NCBI RefSeq assembly: GCF_000813005.1
Contig: NZ_JSYP01000006.1
Location: 1 to 64,000 of the forward strand
Source of the DNA: Flavobacterium sp. KMS
Lineage (GTDB): Bacteria > Bacteroidota > Bacteroidia > Flavobacteriales > Flavobacteriaceae
Direction of reading: 5' to 3'
DNA length: 64,000 bases
Part shown: piece by piece, positions 9,067 through 17,498 of the stretch
Position numbering within the stretch: position 1 is the stretch's first letter
Layout: each line of letters begins with the position of its first letter
The notes under the pieces: generated by a model
The model's database searches: none
Told to the model about the DNA's origin: nothing
The model's input: the letters and a program-made list of their open reading frames with translations, nothing else
Made by a program: the position numbers and the translations under genes

Positions 9067-10947
9067 CTAATCATTAAAAGGGCGGACTTGTTTTATATAT
9101 AAATCCCTGCTTTGGTTTACAATCTTAAATTCCATGTCGATAGCGCTACTTGAATTTTTCCAATAACGGGACATTTTGCTTTCTATCTTTTTGCTAACTA
9201 AATAAAGGTTATTGATCTCCTTTTTCGTTAGCAAAGGTTTATTGTCATTTAAATTTGAATTAGAAGTAAAATCGACATCAAAATCGGGATCTTTAGCGTC
9301 TTCGAAAGTAAAATTATAAACTACAAATTGTTCACAAACTTCACCTTTTTCTGGCTTTACAACTGAGTTTTCTCCTTTTTGGATGTTTACAGTAATCCCA
9401 GGAAGGCTTTCTCTAAAGATATTCTTAGTAATAATAACGCCGTTTGCCAGTTCATCTGGGAACGAACGATGAACGAGAACTCCCATCGCAATATTTTGTT
9501 GGTCGATGCCAAAGAGTTCACGCTCCCAATACGAACTTTCATTCCATACGCTTGCCCAAACTTGTTTAATTGCTTTTTCGAATGTTTTAATAGTGTCTCC
9601 TAGAATTCCGGTTTTAGACTCATATAAGCCTGCACCATTAAATCCAGCTATATCTTCGGCATTAGTAGAAGAACGAAATCTGAAATTCTTAAAATCAGTT
9701 TGTTTTCCTAATTTTTCATTTAGTTTAGTAATCAATACATTGTCGATGGGTTCTTTTTTAATCGCAGTTCGAATCCTTTTCAATTGATTGTTTATCCATT
9801 GTGCGGAGTCCTTATGCGGATTATCTAAAAGCTCTTTTATTAGTGGTGAAATACTTTTATTCTGAATGTGTTTTGTGTAATAATAAAACGGAATCGCATT
9901 AGCATTCTCAGGTGTTTTAAAAGGGGTTTCTTTTGCAATAGCAATTAGATAAGCGAGATTTTGCGCTTTTGCACCAATATAATTTACACCATTTTTCGGA
10001 ATAGTAGATAAGTCAATCAGTTCTGTAATCGAGTTATCTACGACTAGTTTTTTCTTTTTTGAGATTGATTTCTCGGCTATTTTCTTGGTTGTTTCACTAA
10101 TGTAAAAGGTATCAATAGCAATTTTTAATTCTACTTTTTTACCAACCAAACTTGTGATTTTGTTGTCCTTTAAAACTTCGATATAAGCCATAATCGGAAT
10201 CTTTCGGTTCTTTCCTAATATGACTAAATGACTCAGAGGAGTTTGTAGTTCATTTACAATAATTCCTCTTACATTTGGTAGGATTTCTGGTGTTCCGTCT
10301 AGAATAATAATCTCGTCTTTGTTGGGTTTTATCTTTTCTAAATCTTTAGTTCGGTACATTTTTAGAATACCAATATTCTTTCCCGAAACGACTTCTTGGT
10401 ATTTAAGTTCGTTAAAGATATAATCGGATTTTACACAAGGAATTTTAAATTTACCCAATTCATATAAGTCAATATTTTCTCTGTTATTCAGATAAAATTT
10501 TAGGTTTTTTCCAATAAAACTAGTTTCGGTAATGAGGTTGTAAAACTGTTCAATCAGTGGAATTGGCATATGATCAGAAGCTGCCAATTCAAAAATCCAT
10601 TTTTCAGTTCCTTTTATGTGGTTAAGATTTCCAAGTAGATAGTTTCTATTTTTGTTGGTATTGCTATAATTATCACGATTAAAGATTTCTAATTCTTTAC
10701 TATAGCCTAAATAATCAACCACAAAATCATAATGGAGTTTAATTAATGTACTATTGAAATAGTATATCTTTTTGCTTTTAAGGTCATAAATAATTTTAAC
10801 CGATTCGATATTAGAGAATTTATCAGATAGCGGTTTTCCTCTGAATGCTTTGTATGCTTCGTAGTTTGGTAATTTTGAAACATAATTTTGAGCATAAAAA
10901 GTGGTAATTATTACAAAGCAAATAATGGTGTAAATGCACTTTTTCAT
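9067..10947 (-). CDS. Exported PEP-synthase-like protein (swivelling domain before ATP-grasp domain)
   Basis: A 626-residue protein with a clear signal peptide (MKKCIYTIICFVIITTFYAQ), so the ATG at 10947 is chosen over an upstream in-frame start. The region around residues 200-300 resembles the PEP-utilising swivelling domain; TPLSHLVILG contains His240 at the place of the phosphorylated histidine. The C-terminal ~280 residues resemble the PPDK/PEP synthase nucleotide-binding domain (Arg425 in FRFRSSTNAEDIAGFNGAG; end IKQVRPF). In PEP synthase the order is the reverse, and the enzyme is cytosolic. The PEP-binding barrel is absent. Substrate and role are unknown: a phosphotransferase working outside the cytosol would need exported ATP, so it may be a binding protein. 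Confidence 0.75.
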   Translation of the reverse strand: MKKCIYTIICFVIITTFYAQNYVSKLPNYEAYKAFRGKPLSDKFSNIESVKIIYDLKSKKIYYFNSTLIKLHYDFVVDYLGYSKELEIFNRDNYSNTNKNRNYLLGNLNHIKGTEKWIFELAASDHMPIPLIEQFYNLITETSFIGKNLKFYLNNRENIDLYELGKFKIPCVKSDYIFNELKYQEVVSGKNIGILKMYRTKDLEKIKPNKDEIIILDGTPEILPNVRGIIVNELQTPLSHLVILGKNRKIPIMAYIEVLKDNKITSLVGKKVELKIAIDTFYISETTKKIAEKSISKKKKLVVDNSITELIDLSTIPKNGVNYIGAKAQNLAYLIAIAKETPFKTPENANAIPFYYYTKHIQNKSISPLIKELLDNPHKDSAQWINNQLKRIRTAIKKEPIDNVLITKLNEKLGKQTDFKNFRFRSSTNAEDIAGFNGAGLYESKTGILGDTIKTFEKAIKQVWASVWNESSYWERELFGIDQQNIAMGVLVHRSFPDELANGVIITKNIFRESLPGITVNIQKGENSVVKPEKGEVCEQFVVYNFTFEDAKDPDFDVDFTSNSNLNDNKPLLTKKEINNLYLVSKKIESKMSRYWKNSSSAIDMEFKIVNQSRDLYIKQVRPFND

Positions 10948-11054
10948 AGCAATTAATTTGAGTATTAAATATAAACAAAAATTGCAATAACTTTTATCTA
11001 CTACCCAATTGCATAAACTAATGGAAACAATAGTTATTATCTGCAATTATGGAT

Positions 11055-11062
11055 TAACTTTG
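11055..11062 (+). promoter_or_regulatory. Likely mnmA -7 promoter element
   Basis: TAACTTTG (TAnnTTTG consensus) lies 30 bp upstream of the mnmA ATG, supporting that start rather than the longer open frame beginning at 11009. Confidence 0.5.
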
Positions 11063-11092
11063 CAAAATAATTTTTTTTTAGATTTCGAATAT

Positions 11093-12280
11093 ATGAAACG
11101 TGTTGTAGTAGGACTTTCCGGAGGTGTTGATTCTAGTGTTGCGGCTTACTTGTTGCAACAACAAGGATACGAAGTTATTGGGCTTTTTATGAAGAATTGG
11201 CATGACGATTCGGTTACTATTTCTAACGAATGCCCTTGGTTAGAAGATAGTAATGATGCATTATTGGTAGCCGAAAAACTTGGGATTCCTTTTCAAACCG
11301 TTGATTTAAGCGAAGAATACAAAGAAAAAATCGTTGACTATATGTTCAACGAATATGAAAAAGGACGCACACCAAACCCTGATGTGTTGTGTAATCGTGA
11401 GATTAAATTTGATGTTTTCATGAAAATTGCATTAAGTCTTGGAGCCGATTATGTGGCAACAGGACATTATTGCCAAAAAACGGAAATCGAAGTTAACGGC
11501 GAAAAAGTATACCAACTTATTGCCGGAGCTGATACCAATAAAGATCAATCTTATTTCTTATGTCAATTGTCGCAAGAACAATTGTCTAAATCGTTGTTTC
11601 CTATTGGAGAATTGACTAAACCAGAAGTACGCGAAATTGCTGCTGAAATGGATTTGGTTACGGCCGAAAAGAAAGATTCACAAGGATTATGTTTCATTGG
11701 GAAAGTACGTTTGCCAGAATTTTTACAACAAAAACTGCAACCTAAAGATGGGTTAATTGTACAAATTGATAAAAATGACCCAATATATAATGCTGAGAAA
11801 TCAGAAGATTTATCTCTTGAAAAAGAATTAGAACTTGAAGCTAAGAAATTACTTTACACTCCAAAAATGGGTAAAGTAGTTGGAAAACATCAAGGGGCAC
11901 ATTATTTTACTACAGGTCAGCGAAAAGGACTTAATGTGGGCGGAACAACTGATCCGTTATTTATTATTGCAACCGACGTTGAAACTAATACTATTTATAC
12001 TGGTTTAACAAGTCAACATCCTGGTTTGTTCAAGAAAGCATTGTTTATAGAAAAATCTGAAGTACACTGGATTCGTACTGATTTAGCTTTAAAAAATGGA
12101 GAACAAATGGAGGTAATGGCAAGAATTCGTTATCGCCAGCCTTTACAAAAAGCAACTTTGCACCAATTTGAGGGTGGAATGTATGTTCATTTTGATGAGC
12201 CACAATCGGCTATAACCGAAGGACAATTTGTTGCTTGGTATTTAGATAATGAATTAGTTGGTTCGGGAGTAATTTCTTAG
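11093..12280 (+). CDS. mnmA: tRNA-specific 2-thiouridylase MnmA
   Basis: A 395-residue cytosolic enzyme that makes 2-thiouridine at wobble position U34 of Lys, Glu and Gln tRNAs, using ATP and sulfur relayed from a cysteine desulfurase. The PP-loop is SGGVDSS near residue 9. The catalytic pair is Cys100 ([12 protein letters not shown]) and Cys200 (GLCFIGK), matching the family's two cysteines. The C-terminal beta-barrel part (residues 290-395) is complete. The start [15 protein letters not shown] is family-typical. It is divergent to the PEP-synthase-like gene. Confidence 0.97.
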   Translation: MKRVVVGLSGGVDSSVAAYLLQQQGYEVIGLFMKNWHDDSVTISNECPWLEDSNDALLVAEKLGIPFQTVDLSEEYKEKIVDYMFNEYEKGRTPNPDVLCNREIKFDVFMKIALSLGADYVATGHYCQKTEIEVNGEKVYQLIAGADTNKDQSYFLCQLSQEQLSKSLFPIGELTKPEVREIAAEMDLVTAEKKDSQGLCFIGKVRLPEFLQQKLQPKDGLIVQIDKNDPIYNAEKSEDLSLEKELELEAKKLLYTPKMGKVVGKHQGAHYFTTGQRKGLNVGGTTDPLFIIATDVETNTIYTGLTSQHPGLFKKALFIEKSEVHWIRTDLALKNGEQMEVMARIRYRQPLQKATLHQFEGGMYVHFDEPQSAITEGQFVAWYLDNELVGSGVIS

Positions 12281-12328
12281 ATTAGTACTTTTTTACGGAA
12301 GGTTTAACCTTATCTAAAAAAGTATCCT

Positions 12329-13942
12329 ATGAAAAGATATTTCATAATTCTCTTATTATTCATTTCGGCAGCGAGTTTTTCGCAAGAAGAAGCATGGGTT
12401 TATTTTAATGCAAAACCCAATTCTCAAACCTATTATGATAATCCTTTATCGATGCTTTCGCAAAGAGCTTTGGATAGAAGGACCAATCAGAATATTGCTT
12501 TAGATTTTAAAGATATTCCTATCGAAACAGCATATGTTAGTCAGGTACAAGCTAGTACAGGAATAACAGTTATGGCAAAATCGAAGTGGTTGAATGCAAT
12601 GCATATTCGAGGAACACAAGCTAATATCAATAATCTAAAGCTATTATCGTTTGTATCTAAAGTTGATTTTGCAAATAAATCATTGAATCTTACAGGGAGA
12701 AAAGTAGCTTCGGATAAGGTTGAAGTAACAGATAAAGAGCTTAAAACTGCTGTGAACTATTCTTATGGGACTTCTGCAAACCAGATTCAAATGCTTAACG
12801 GACATATCTTGCATCAACAAGATTATACCGGTGCGGGCAAAATAATTGCTGTTCTCGATGCGGGTTTTCCAGGCGTTAATACCGCAAGTACTTTTCAGCG
12901 CTTAAGAGATAATAATAAGATTCTAGGCGGTTATAATTACGTTTTAAGAAATCCAGATTTTTATACCGGCGTTTCTCATGGTACCGAAGTTTTGTCGACT
13001 ATGGGAGGATATAAAGTTAATGCGTTGGTTGGTACTGCTCCCGATGCTTCCTATTATTTGTTTATTACTGAAGATGATAACTCAGAGAATCCTGTAGAGG
13101 AATCTCTTTGGGTTGAAGCTGCAGAAGAGGCAGATAGGTTAGGGGCAGATATTATCACAACTTCTTTGGGATATTTTGGATATGATAATGCAAATTATAG
13201 CCATACATATAGCGATATGAATGGTACAACTAATTTTATTTCGCGAGGAGCAGAAATCGCTTTTAGCAGAGGTATGATTGTGGTTGCATCTGCTGGAAAT
13301 GAAGGAGATACTGCAGAGAAACATATTGGAGGCCCAGCTGATGCTGCATCTGTAATTACTGTAGGTTCGGTGACTGCTACCAAGAATTTATCTTATTTTA
13401 GTTCTATTGGTCCTAGTTATGACCAGAGGATTAAACCTGATGTTATGGCTCAAGGTACGGCTGCAGTGGTATCGGATGTTTCAGGAAATATTGGTACAAC
13501 AAACGGAACTTCTTTTTCATGCCCCATAATGGCTGGAACAATAGCTTGTTTATGGCAGGCTTTCCCGAATAAAACGAATCAGCAAATTAGACAATTGGTT
13601 TTGCAATCCGCAGATAGATATGCTTCGCCTAATCCACAATTTGGCTACGGAATCCCTGATTTTAGTTTGGCATTAAATACTGCTTTAAGTGTAAAATCAA
13701 ATGAAAATATTGATTTTTTGCTATATCCTAACCCAACTGATTCTGATATTTTCTTTACTTTATCAAATGGTATTAATGAAGCGTTAGTAACAGTATATTC
13801 TATTCTTGGGCAAAAGGTTATCGAAAAGCAAATTACAAATGAGGCTTCGACGGTTTCATTGCAATCGTTACATTCTGGGATTTATTTTTATACTTTAGAC
13901 GCAAATAACCTGCATAAAACAGGTAAAATTATAAAACAATAA
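12329..13942 (+). CDS. S8 subtilisin-family serine protease with T9SS sorting domain
   Basis: A 537-residue secreted protease with a signal peptide (to about residue 19, ...AASFSQEE), a propeptide to about residue 145, and an S8 catalytic domain with Asp177 (AVLDAGFP), His217 (SHGTEV) and Ser395 (NGTSFSCP). The last ~80 residues are a type A T9SS sorting domain (LLYPNPTDSDIFF...GIYFYTL...KTGKIIKQ). The protein should therefore cross the outer membrane through the Por/gliding secretion machinery and lose its tail there. It stands alone, with mnmA 48 bp upstream. Confidence 0.93.
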   Translation: MKRYFIILLLFISAASFSQEEAWVYFNAKPNSQTYYDNPLSMLSQRALDRRTNQNIALDFKDIPIETAYVSQVQASTGITVMAKSKWLNAMHIRGTQANINNLKLLSFVSKVDFANKSLNLTGRKVASDKVEVTDKELKTAVNYSYGTSANQIQMLNGHILHQQDYTGAGKIIAVLDAGFPGVNTASTFQRLRDNNKILGGYNYVLRNPDFYTGVSHGTEVLSTMGGYKVNALVGTAPDASYYLFITEDDNSENPVEESLWVEAAEEADRLGADIITTSLGYFGYDNANYSHTYSDMNGTTNFISRGAEIAFSRGMIVVASAGNEGDTAEKHIGGPADAASVITVGSVTATKNLSYFSSIGPSYDQRIKPDVMAQGTAAVVSDVSGNIGTTNGTSFSCPIMAGTIACLWQAFPNKTNQQIRQLVLQSADRYASPNPQFGYGIPDFSLALNTALSVKSNENIDFLLYPNPTDSDIFFTLSNGINEALVTVYSILGQKVIEKQITNEASTVSLQSLHSGIYFYTLDANNLHKTGKIIKQ

Positions 13943-13955
13943 TTGGCATTATTAC

Positions 13956-14900
13956 ATGAATAAGATTACAACTCTTTTTAATATAAAATATCCAATCATT
14001 CAGGCAGGAATGATTTGGAATAGTGGCTACAAACTTGCTAGTGCAGTAAGTAATGCAGGTGGTTTAGGAATAATTGGTGCTGGCTCGATGTATCCTGAAG
14101 TATTGCGCGAACATATTCAGAAATGCAAAAAAGCAACATCTAAACCATTTGGTGTTAATGTACCGATGCTTTATCCTAACATCGACGAAATCATAAAAAT
14201 CATTATTGATGAAGGGGTGAAAATCGTATTTACATCGGCTGGAAATCCTAAAACATGGACATCTTTTTTAAAAGAAAATGGCATTACGGTTGTGCATGTG
14301 GTAAGTAGTACTATTTTTGCGTTAAAAGCGCAAGAAGCAGGTGTTGATGCCATTGTTGCCGAAGGCTTTGAAGCTGGGGGACATAATGGTCGTGATGAAA
14401 CAACGACTTTTACATTGATTCCGATGGTGCGCGAAAAAATTACTATTCCGCTTATTGCAGCTGGAGGAATCGCAACGGGAAGAGGAATGCTTGCAGCAAT
14501 GATTCTGGGTGCTGATGGAGTACAGGTGGGTAGTCGTTTTGCGGCTTCGACTGAATCATCGGCACATGATAATTTTAAGCAAACTATTGTTAAGGTTAAG
14601 GAAGGTGATACTCAATTGACATTAAAAGAATTGGCTCCTGTACGATTAATTAAGAATAAATTTTATCAGGATGTTCAGGCATTGTATGAAAAATGTCCAA
14701 CTAAAGAAGAACTTGTCGAACTTTTAGGTAGAGCGAGAGCGAAGCGCGGAATGTTTGAAGGAGATTTGGAAGAAGGAGAATTAGAAATCGGACAGATAGC
14801 TGGACTTATTCATGATATTAAACCTGCTGCTGAAATTATTGAAGAAATGATTTCGGATTTTGAAAGTGCACGTAAGCAAACATTAAATTTAGATTTTTAG
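13956..14900 (+). CDS. Nitronate monooxygenase / FabK-like FMN enzyme
   Basis: A 314-residue FMN TIM-barrel protein of the 2-nitropropane dioxygenase/nitronate monooxygenase family. The N-terminal motif is YPIIQAGMIWNSGYKLASAVSNAGGLGIIG; EGFEAGGHNGRD and the phosphate-binding AAGGIATGRGM...GADGVQVGSRF stretches are present. The family covers nitronate oxidation and, in some members, enoyl-ACP reduction (FabK); sequence alone does not decide between them. A small exported protein follows after 4 bp. Confidence 0.85.
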   Translation: MNKITTLFNIKYPIIQAGMIWNSGYKLASAVSNAGGLGIIGAGSMYPEVLREHIQKCKKATSKPFGVNVPMLYPNIDEIIKIIIDEGVKIVFTSAGNPKTWTSFLKENGITVVHVVSSTIFALKAQEAGVDAIVAEGFEAGGHNGRDETTTFTLIPMVREKITIPLIAAGGIATGRGMLAAMILGADGVQVGSRFAASTESSAHDNFKQTIVKVKEGDTQLTLKELAPVRLIKNKFYQDVQALYEKCPTKEELVELLGRARAKRGMFEGDLEEGELEIGQIAGLIHDIKPAAEIIEEMISDFESARKQTLNLDF

Positions 14901-14904
14901 ATAA

Positions 14905-15315
14905 ATGAATCGCATAAAAATATATATAGTATTACTTTTTTTAGGTCTTGGTTTGCAACAAACCTATAGTCAGAGTTACAAATTTAGGACTTCTGGTTAT
15001 AGTGTTTTACAGAAAAATGAAAAGGGGAAATGGGGCAAATGGTCCGACTTGGAATTGGTTAATATTATGGTTGTTTTAGATACTGATAAAAACCGAATTG
15101 TTGTTAACTCTCAAGAGGTTCAAGTATTTCAAATTTCTGATTATATAGCCAGAGAAGAAAATGATACCGATATTGTGTATTCTTTTATCTGTAAAGATTT
15201 AGGCGGAAACGATGCTAAGTTGTCTATCATTACCAGAAAAATGCAAGATAACAGAAAGCAATTGTATATAAATTACAATGACCGAATTGTAGTGTATAAT
15301 ATTTTTAATATGTAA
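14905..15315 (+). CDS. Small exported protein of unknown function
   Basis: A 136-residue protein with a signal peptide (MNRIKIYIVLLFLGLGLQQTYSQ) and a mature domain of about 110 residues (SYKFRTSGYSVLQKNEKGKWGKWSDLELVNIMVVLD...) that looks all-beta. I recognise no family. The start follows the previous stop by 4 bp, so it is probably translated from the same transcript. Confidence 0.7.
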   Translation: MNRIKIYIVLLFLGLGLQQTYSQSYKFRTSGYSVLQKNEKGKWGKWSDLELVNIMVVLDTDKNRIVVNSQEVQVFQISDYIAREENDTDIVYSFICKDLGGNDAKLSIITRKMQDNRKQLYINYNDRIVVYNIFNM

Positions 15316-15333
15316 TTATATTAGAATGTGTTT

Positions 15334-15421
15334 GCGTGAGGGATGGCAGCGAAAAGCCCACAGCCTGACGAAGGAAGTGCGAGGACTTGTAGCGAACAGC
15401 CCGACCCGAAGGGACACGCCC
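15334..15421. repeat. GC-rich structured intergenic element
   Basis: An 88-bp block starting GCGTGAGGGATGGCAGCG and ending CCCGAAGGGACACGCCC is strikingly GC-rich in an AT-rich gap. Its ends pair (GCGTG with CACGC), and it has an internal direct repeat AGCGAAAAGCCC / AGCGAACAGCCC. Similar blocks (GTGAGGGAT...GGGACACGCCC) are, from memory, dispersed in flavobacterial intergenic regions. It may be a structured RNA or a REP-like repeat; orientation is uncertain. Confidence 0.6.
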
Positions 15422-15489
15422 AAATTATTTAAGATACGATAATGTAAACGCTGTATCGGACTAATAAGGAAGAAATAGAAACTAAATAG

Positions 15490-15526
15490 AAAACCCGACA
15501 GATTTTAAAGTCTGTCGGGTTTTTTG
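15490..15526. terminator. Bidirectional terminator
   Basis: A 13-bp perfect stem (AAAACCCGACAGA / TCTGTCGGGTTTT) with an 8-base loop, flanked by A and T runs. It lies between convergent genes and serves the minus-strand operon ending at 15528. Confidence 0.85.
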
Positions 15527-15527
15527 T

Positions 15528-17498
15528 TTATTTTGAGATAATAACTACAACTTTATTAAAATCTGCGGCTGCATTTATAACTGCTTTGTATTGCTCGAAG
15601 CTCGATAAGGGGTAGTTTACGATATTGTAGAACTCACTATTCTCGATTATAACTTCGTTATTGTTCTTAGTGTATTTACTTGTAAAACCAGCTTCGGTTT
15701 TGCCGTTTATCTGTGTCTTGAAATCCATATTAAATTTCTCCAGATTTTTTATGGTCGCTCCTTTTGGGAGTATAAGCTTAATTTTTCTTGTGTAGGAATG
15801 TGGGTAATCAATTTCTATAGGTAACATTCTTTTATTTTCCTGGTAAAGCTCCATTTGTTTACCAATAGTTTTTCCAGCGGATACTAAGTAATTTGCCCCC
15901 GCTTTTTGAATCATTTCTTTTCCATCGAACGTAAGATTAATTATAAAAGGTTTTTTTCCTATAAAATCGGTTCCATCATTTTCGGTAGTTAATGTTTTGA
16001 ATTCTGTTTGCGAAGTATAATTTTCGGCTATGCTTTTTAGCATGGTTTGGTATTGTTCATCAGAAACAAAATCTTTTATAGGCTGAAAATTTAGTCCTGA
16101 ATAACCTCCGTAAGTAAATTTACTTGTTATTAATGGGTTTTCTATATCTTTTGTAAAATCTATAGTAATGTCCATGAAATCATGTGTGATTGTAGCATCA
16201 GGAATTTCGATAAAATTAATCTCGCTAATTCCCATTTTTACGCCTGCAAATACTTTTTCTTTTATAAATAAACCATTGTTATTTGCTAAGTAAGCGGGAA
16301 ATAACGGAATACGGAATTCCATTTCTGTTGGGGTAAGATATTTTTTTATTGAAGGGAAATAGAATAAAAATTCGCTTAAGTTTTCATAACTCTCAAAATT
16401 TTTATCAAAAGGGATTTCGTATCTGTTTGAAGTAAATACGACGTTGTTCTCGATATTAAAATTCTTTAAAACGGTAACATATAATTTTAAAATATCGATA
16501 CTACAGGCTTGCTTACTTTTAATTACCTCTGTTAATGTTTCTTTCTGGCTTACATATTTATCGTAAGCAATGCTTTTTTTAATTGTGTTTTCAATATTCC
16601 AGATTTGTTCTTGTAAGTCATTTGACTTAGGTATTTTAGAACAAAATTCTGTTATTGCTTTTTGTTGTTTTTTATCTAATTCTGGATTGATGCGTTCATA
16701 TAAACTTGTAGCATATTCTTTAAAGTTATTGATGTTTTTTGAGCCGCTATAATTATTAGCGTTTAGTTTGTAACGTAGTAATCTTAATTGTACGTCCCAA
16801 TTTGAGTATGCTTCGTCATTTTTTAAAGCAATGATGTTTTTATCGTTTATGCTCAATACCGTTTTGTTTTCAAACTTTTTATCGTCTAAAACTGGTTCAC
16901 TTAATCCATTATATGATTTAGTTTTAAAAACGAGGTGTACTGGATAAATTAATTCAAAGTTTAGCTCGGCAATAGGGTATTGCGATTGCATTTTAATTGT
17001 TTTACCATCTAATTCTGGCGTTTCTTGCAGGATGTATAATTTCTCGATTACTGCTCCTTTTTCAAGTCCGTTTACAGCAAAATAATGATATTTTAATCCT
17101 TTTTCGGCATCAACTTCTTCTTTAATATCTCCTTTGTCTAAGGTTATTACTTTTCCATTTTTTAAAATTACTCTGGCTTTATTAAGCAATAGGGTTTCAT
17201 CTTCATTAAAAGGGATATAGATTTTATTATTTCTTTCTATTGATTCATCAGAATTGATGTAAATTTTTTCATGAAATAATCGGTATTGTTGAGCTGCTTT
17301 TCCTACTACAATAATTTCTATTTTGGTGGTACGATTTAAAATTACTTCTTTTTCGTCTTTGTATTGTTTAGGAATTTCTATCGTGGTTTCTTTCTCTTTC
17401 CAATCATAGTCTTTGAAACTGTAATCTTGTGCAAAAAAAACGGAAGTGTTTATAATTGCAATAAAGGTTAAGATTGTTCTTAATAGTTCTTTTTTCAT
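15528..17498 (-). CDS. Exported DUF3857 protein with degenerate transglutaminase domain
   Basis: A 656-residue protein with a signal peptide (...IINTSVFFAQ), an N-terminal DUF3857 region (about 50-270) and a transglutaminase-like middle (about 300-400). It retains Cys332 (KSKQACSIDILKLYVTVL) but lacks the usual GDCKD context. The His and Asp positions seen in the neighbour (NH and LDGT) read as ENLSEF and YLTPT. It is therefore probably not an active protease or transglutaminase. A beta-rich C-terminal part follows. The start codon overlaps the upstream stop (TAATG), indicating translational coupling as the last gene of the operon. Confidence 0.8.
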   Translation of the reverse strand: MKKELLRTILTFIAIINTSVFFAQDYSFKDYDWKEKETTIEIPKQYKDEKEVILNRTTKIEIIVVGKAAQQYRLFHEKIYINSDESIERNNKIYIPFNEDETLLLNKARVILKNGKVITLDKGDIKEEVDAEKGLKYHYFAVNGLEKGAVIEKLYILQETPELDGKTIKMQSQYPIAELNFELIYPVHLVFKTKSYNGLSEPVLDDKKFENKTVLSINDKNIIALKNDEAYSNWDVQLRLLRYKLNANNYSGSKNINNFKEYATSLYERINPELDKKQQKAITEFCSKIPKSNDLQEQIWNIENTIKKSIAYDKYVSQKETLTEVIKSKQACSIDILKLYVTVLKNFNIENNVVFTSNRYEIPFDKNFESYENLSEFLFYFPSIKKYLTPTEMEFRIPLFPAYLANNNGLFIKEKVFAGVKMGISEINFIEIPDATITHDFMDITIDFTKDIENPLITSKFTYGGYSGLNFQPIKDFVSDEQYQTMLKSIAENYTSQTEFKTLTTENDGTDFIGKKPFIINLTFDGKEMIQKAGANYLVSAGKTIGKQMELYQENKRMLPIEIDYPHSYTRKIKLILPKGATIKNLEKFNMDFKTQINGKTEAGFTSKYTKNNNEVIIENSEFYNIVNYPLSSFEQYKAVINAAADFNKVVVIISK

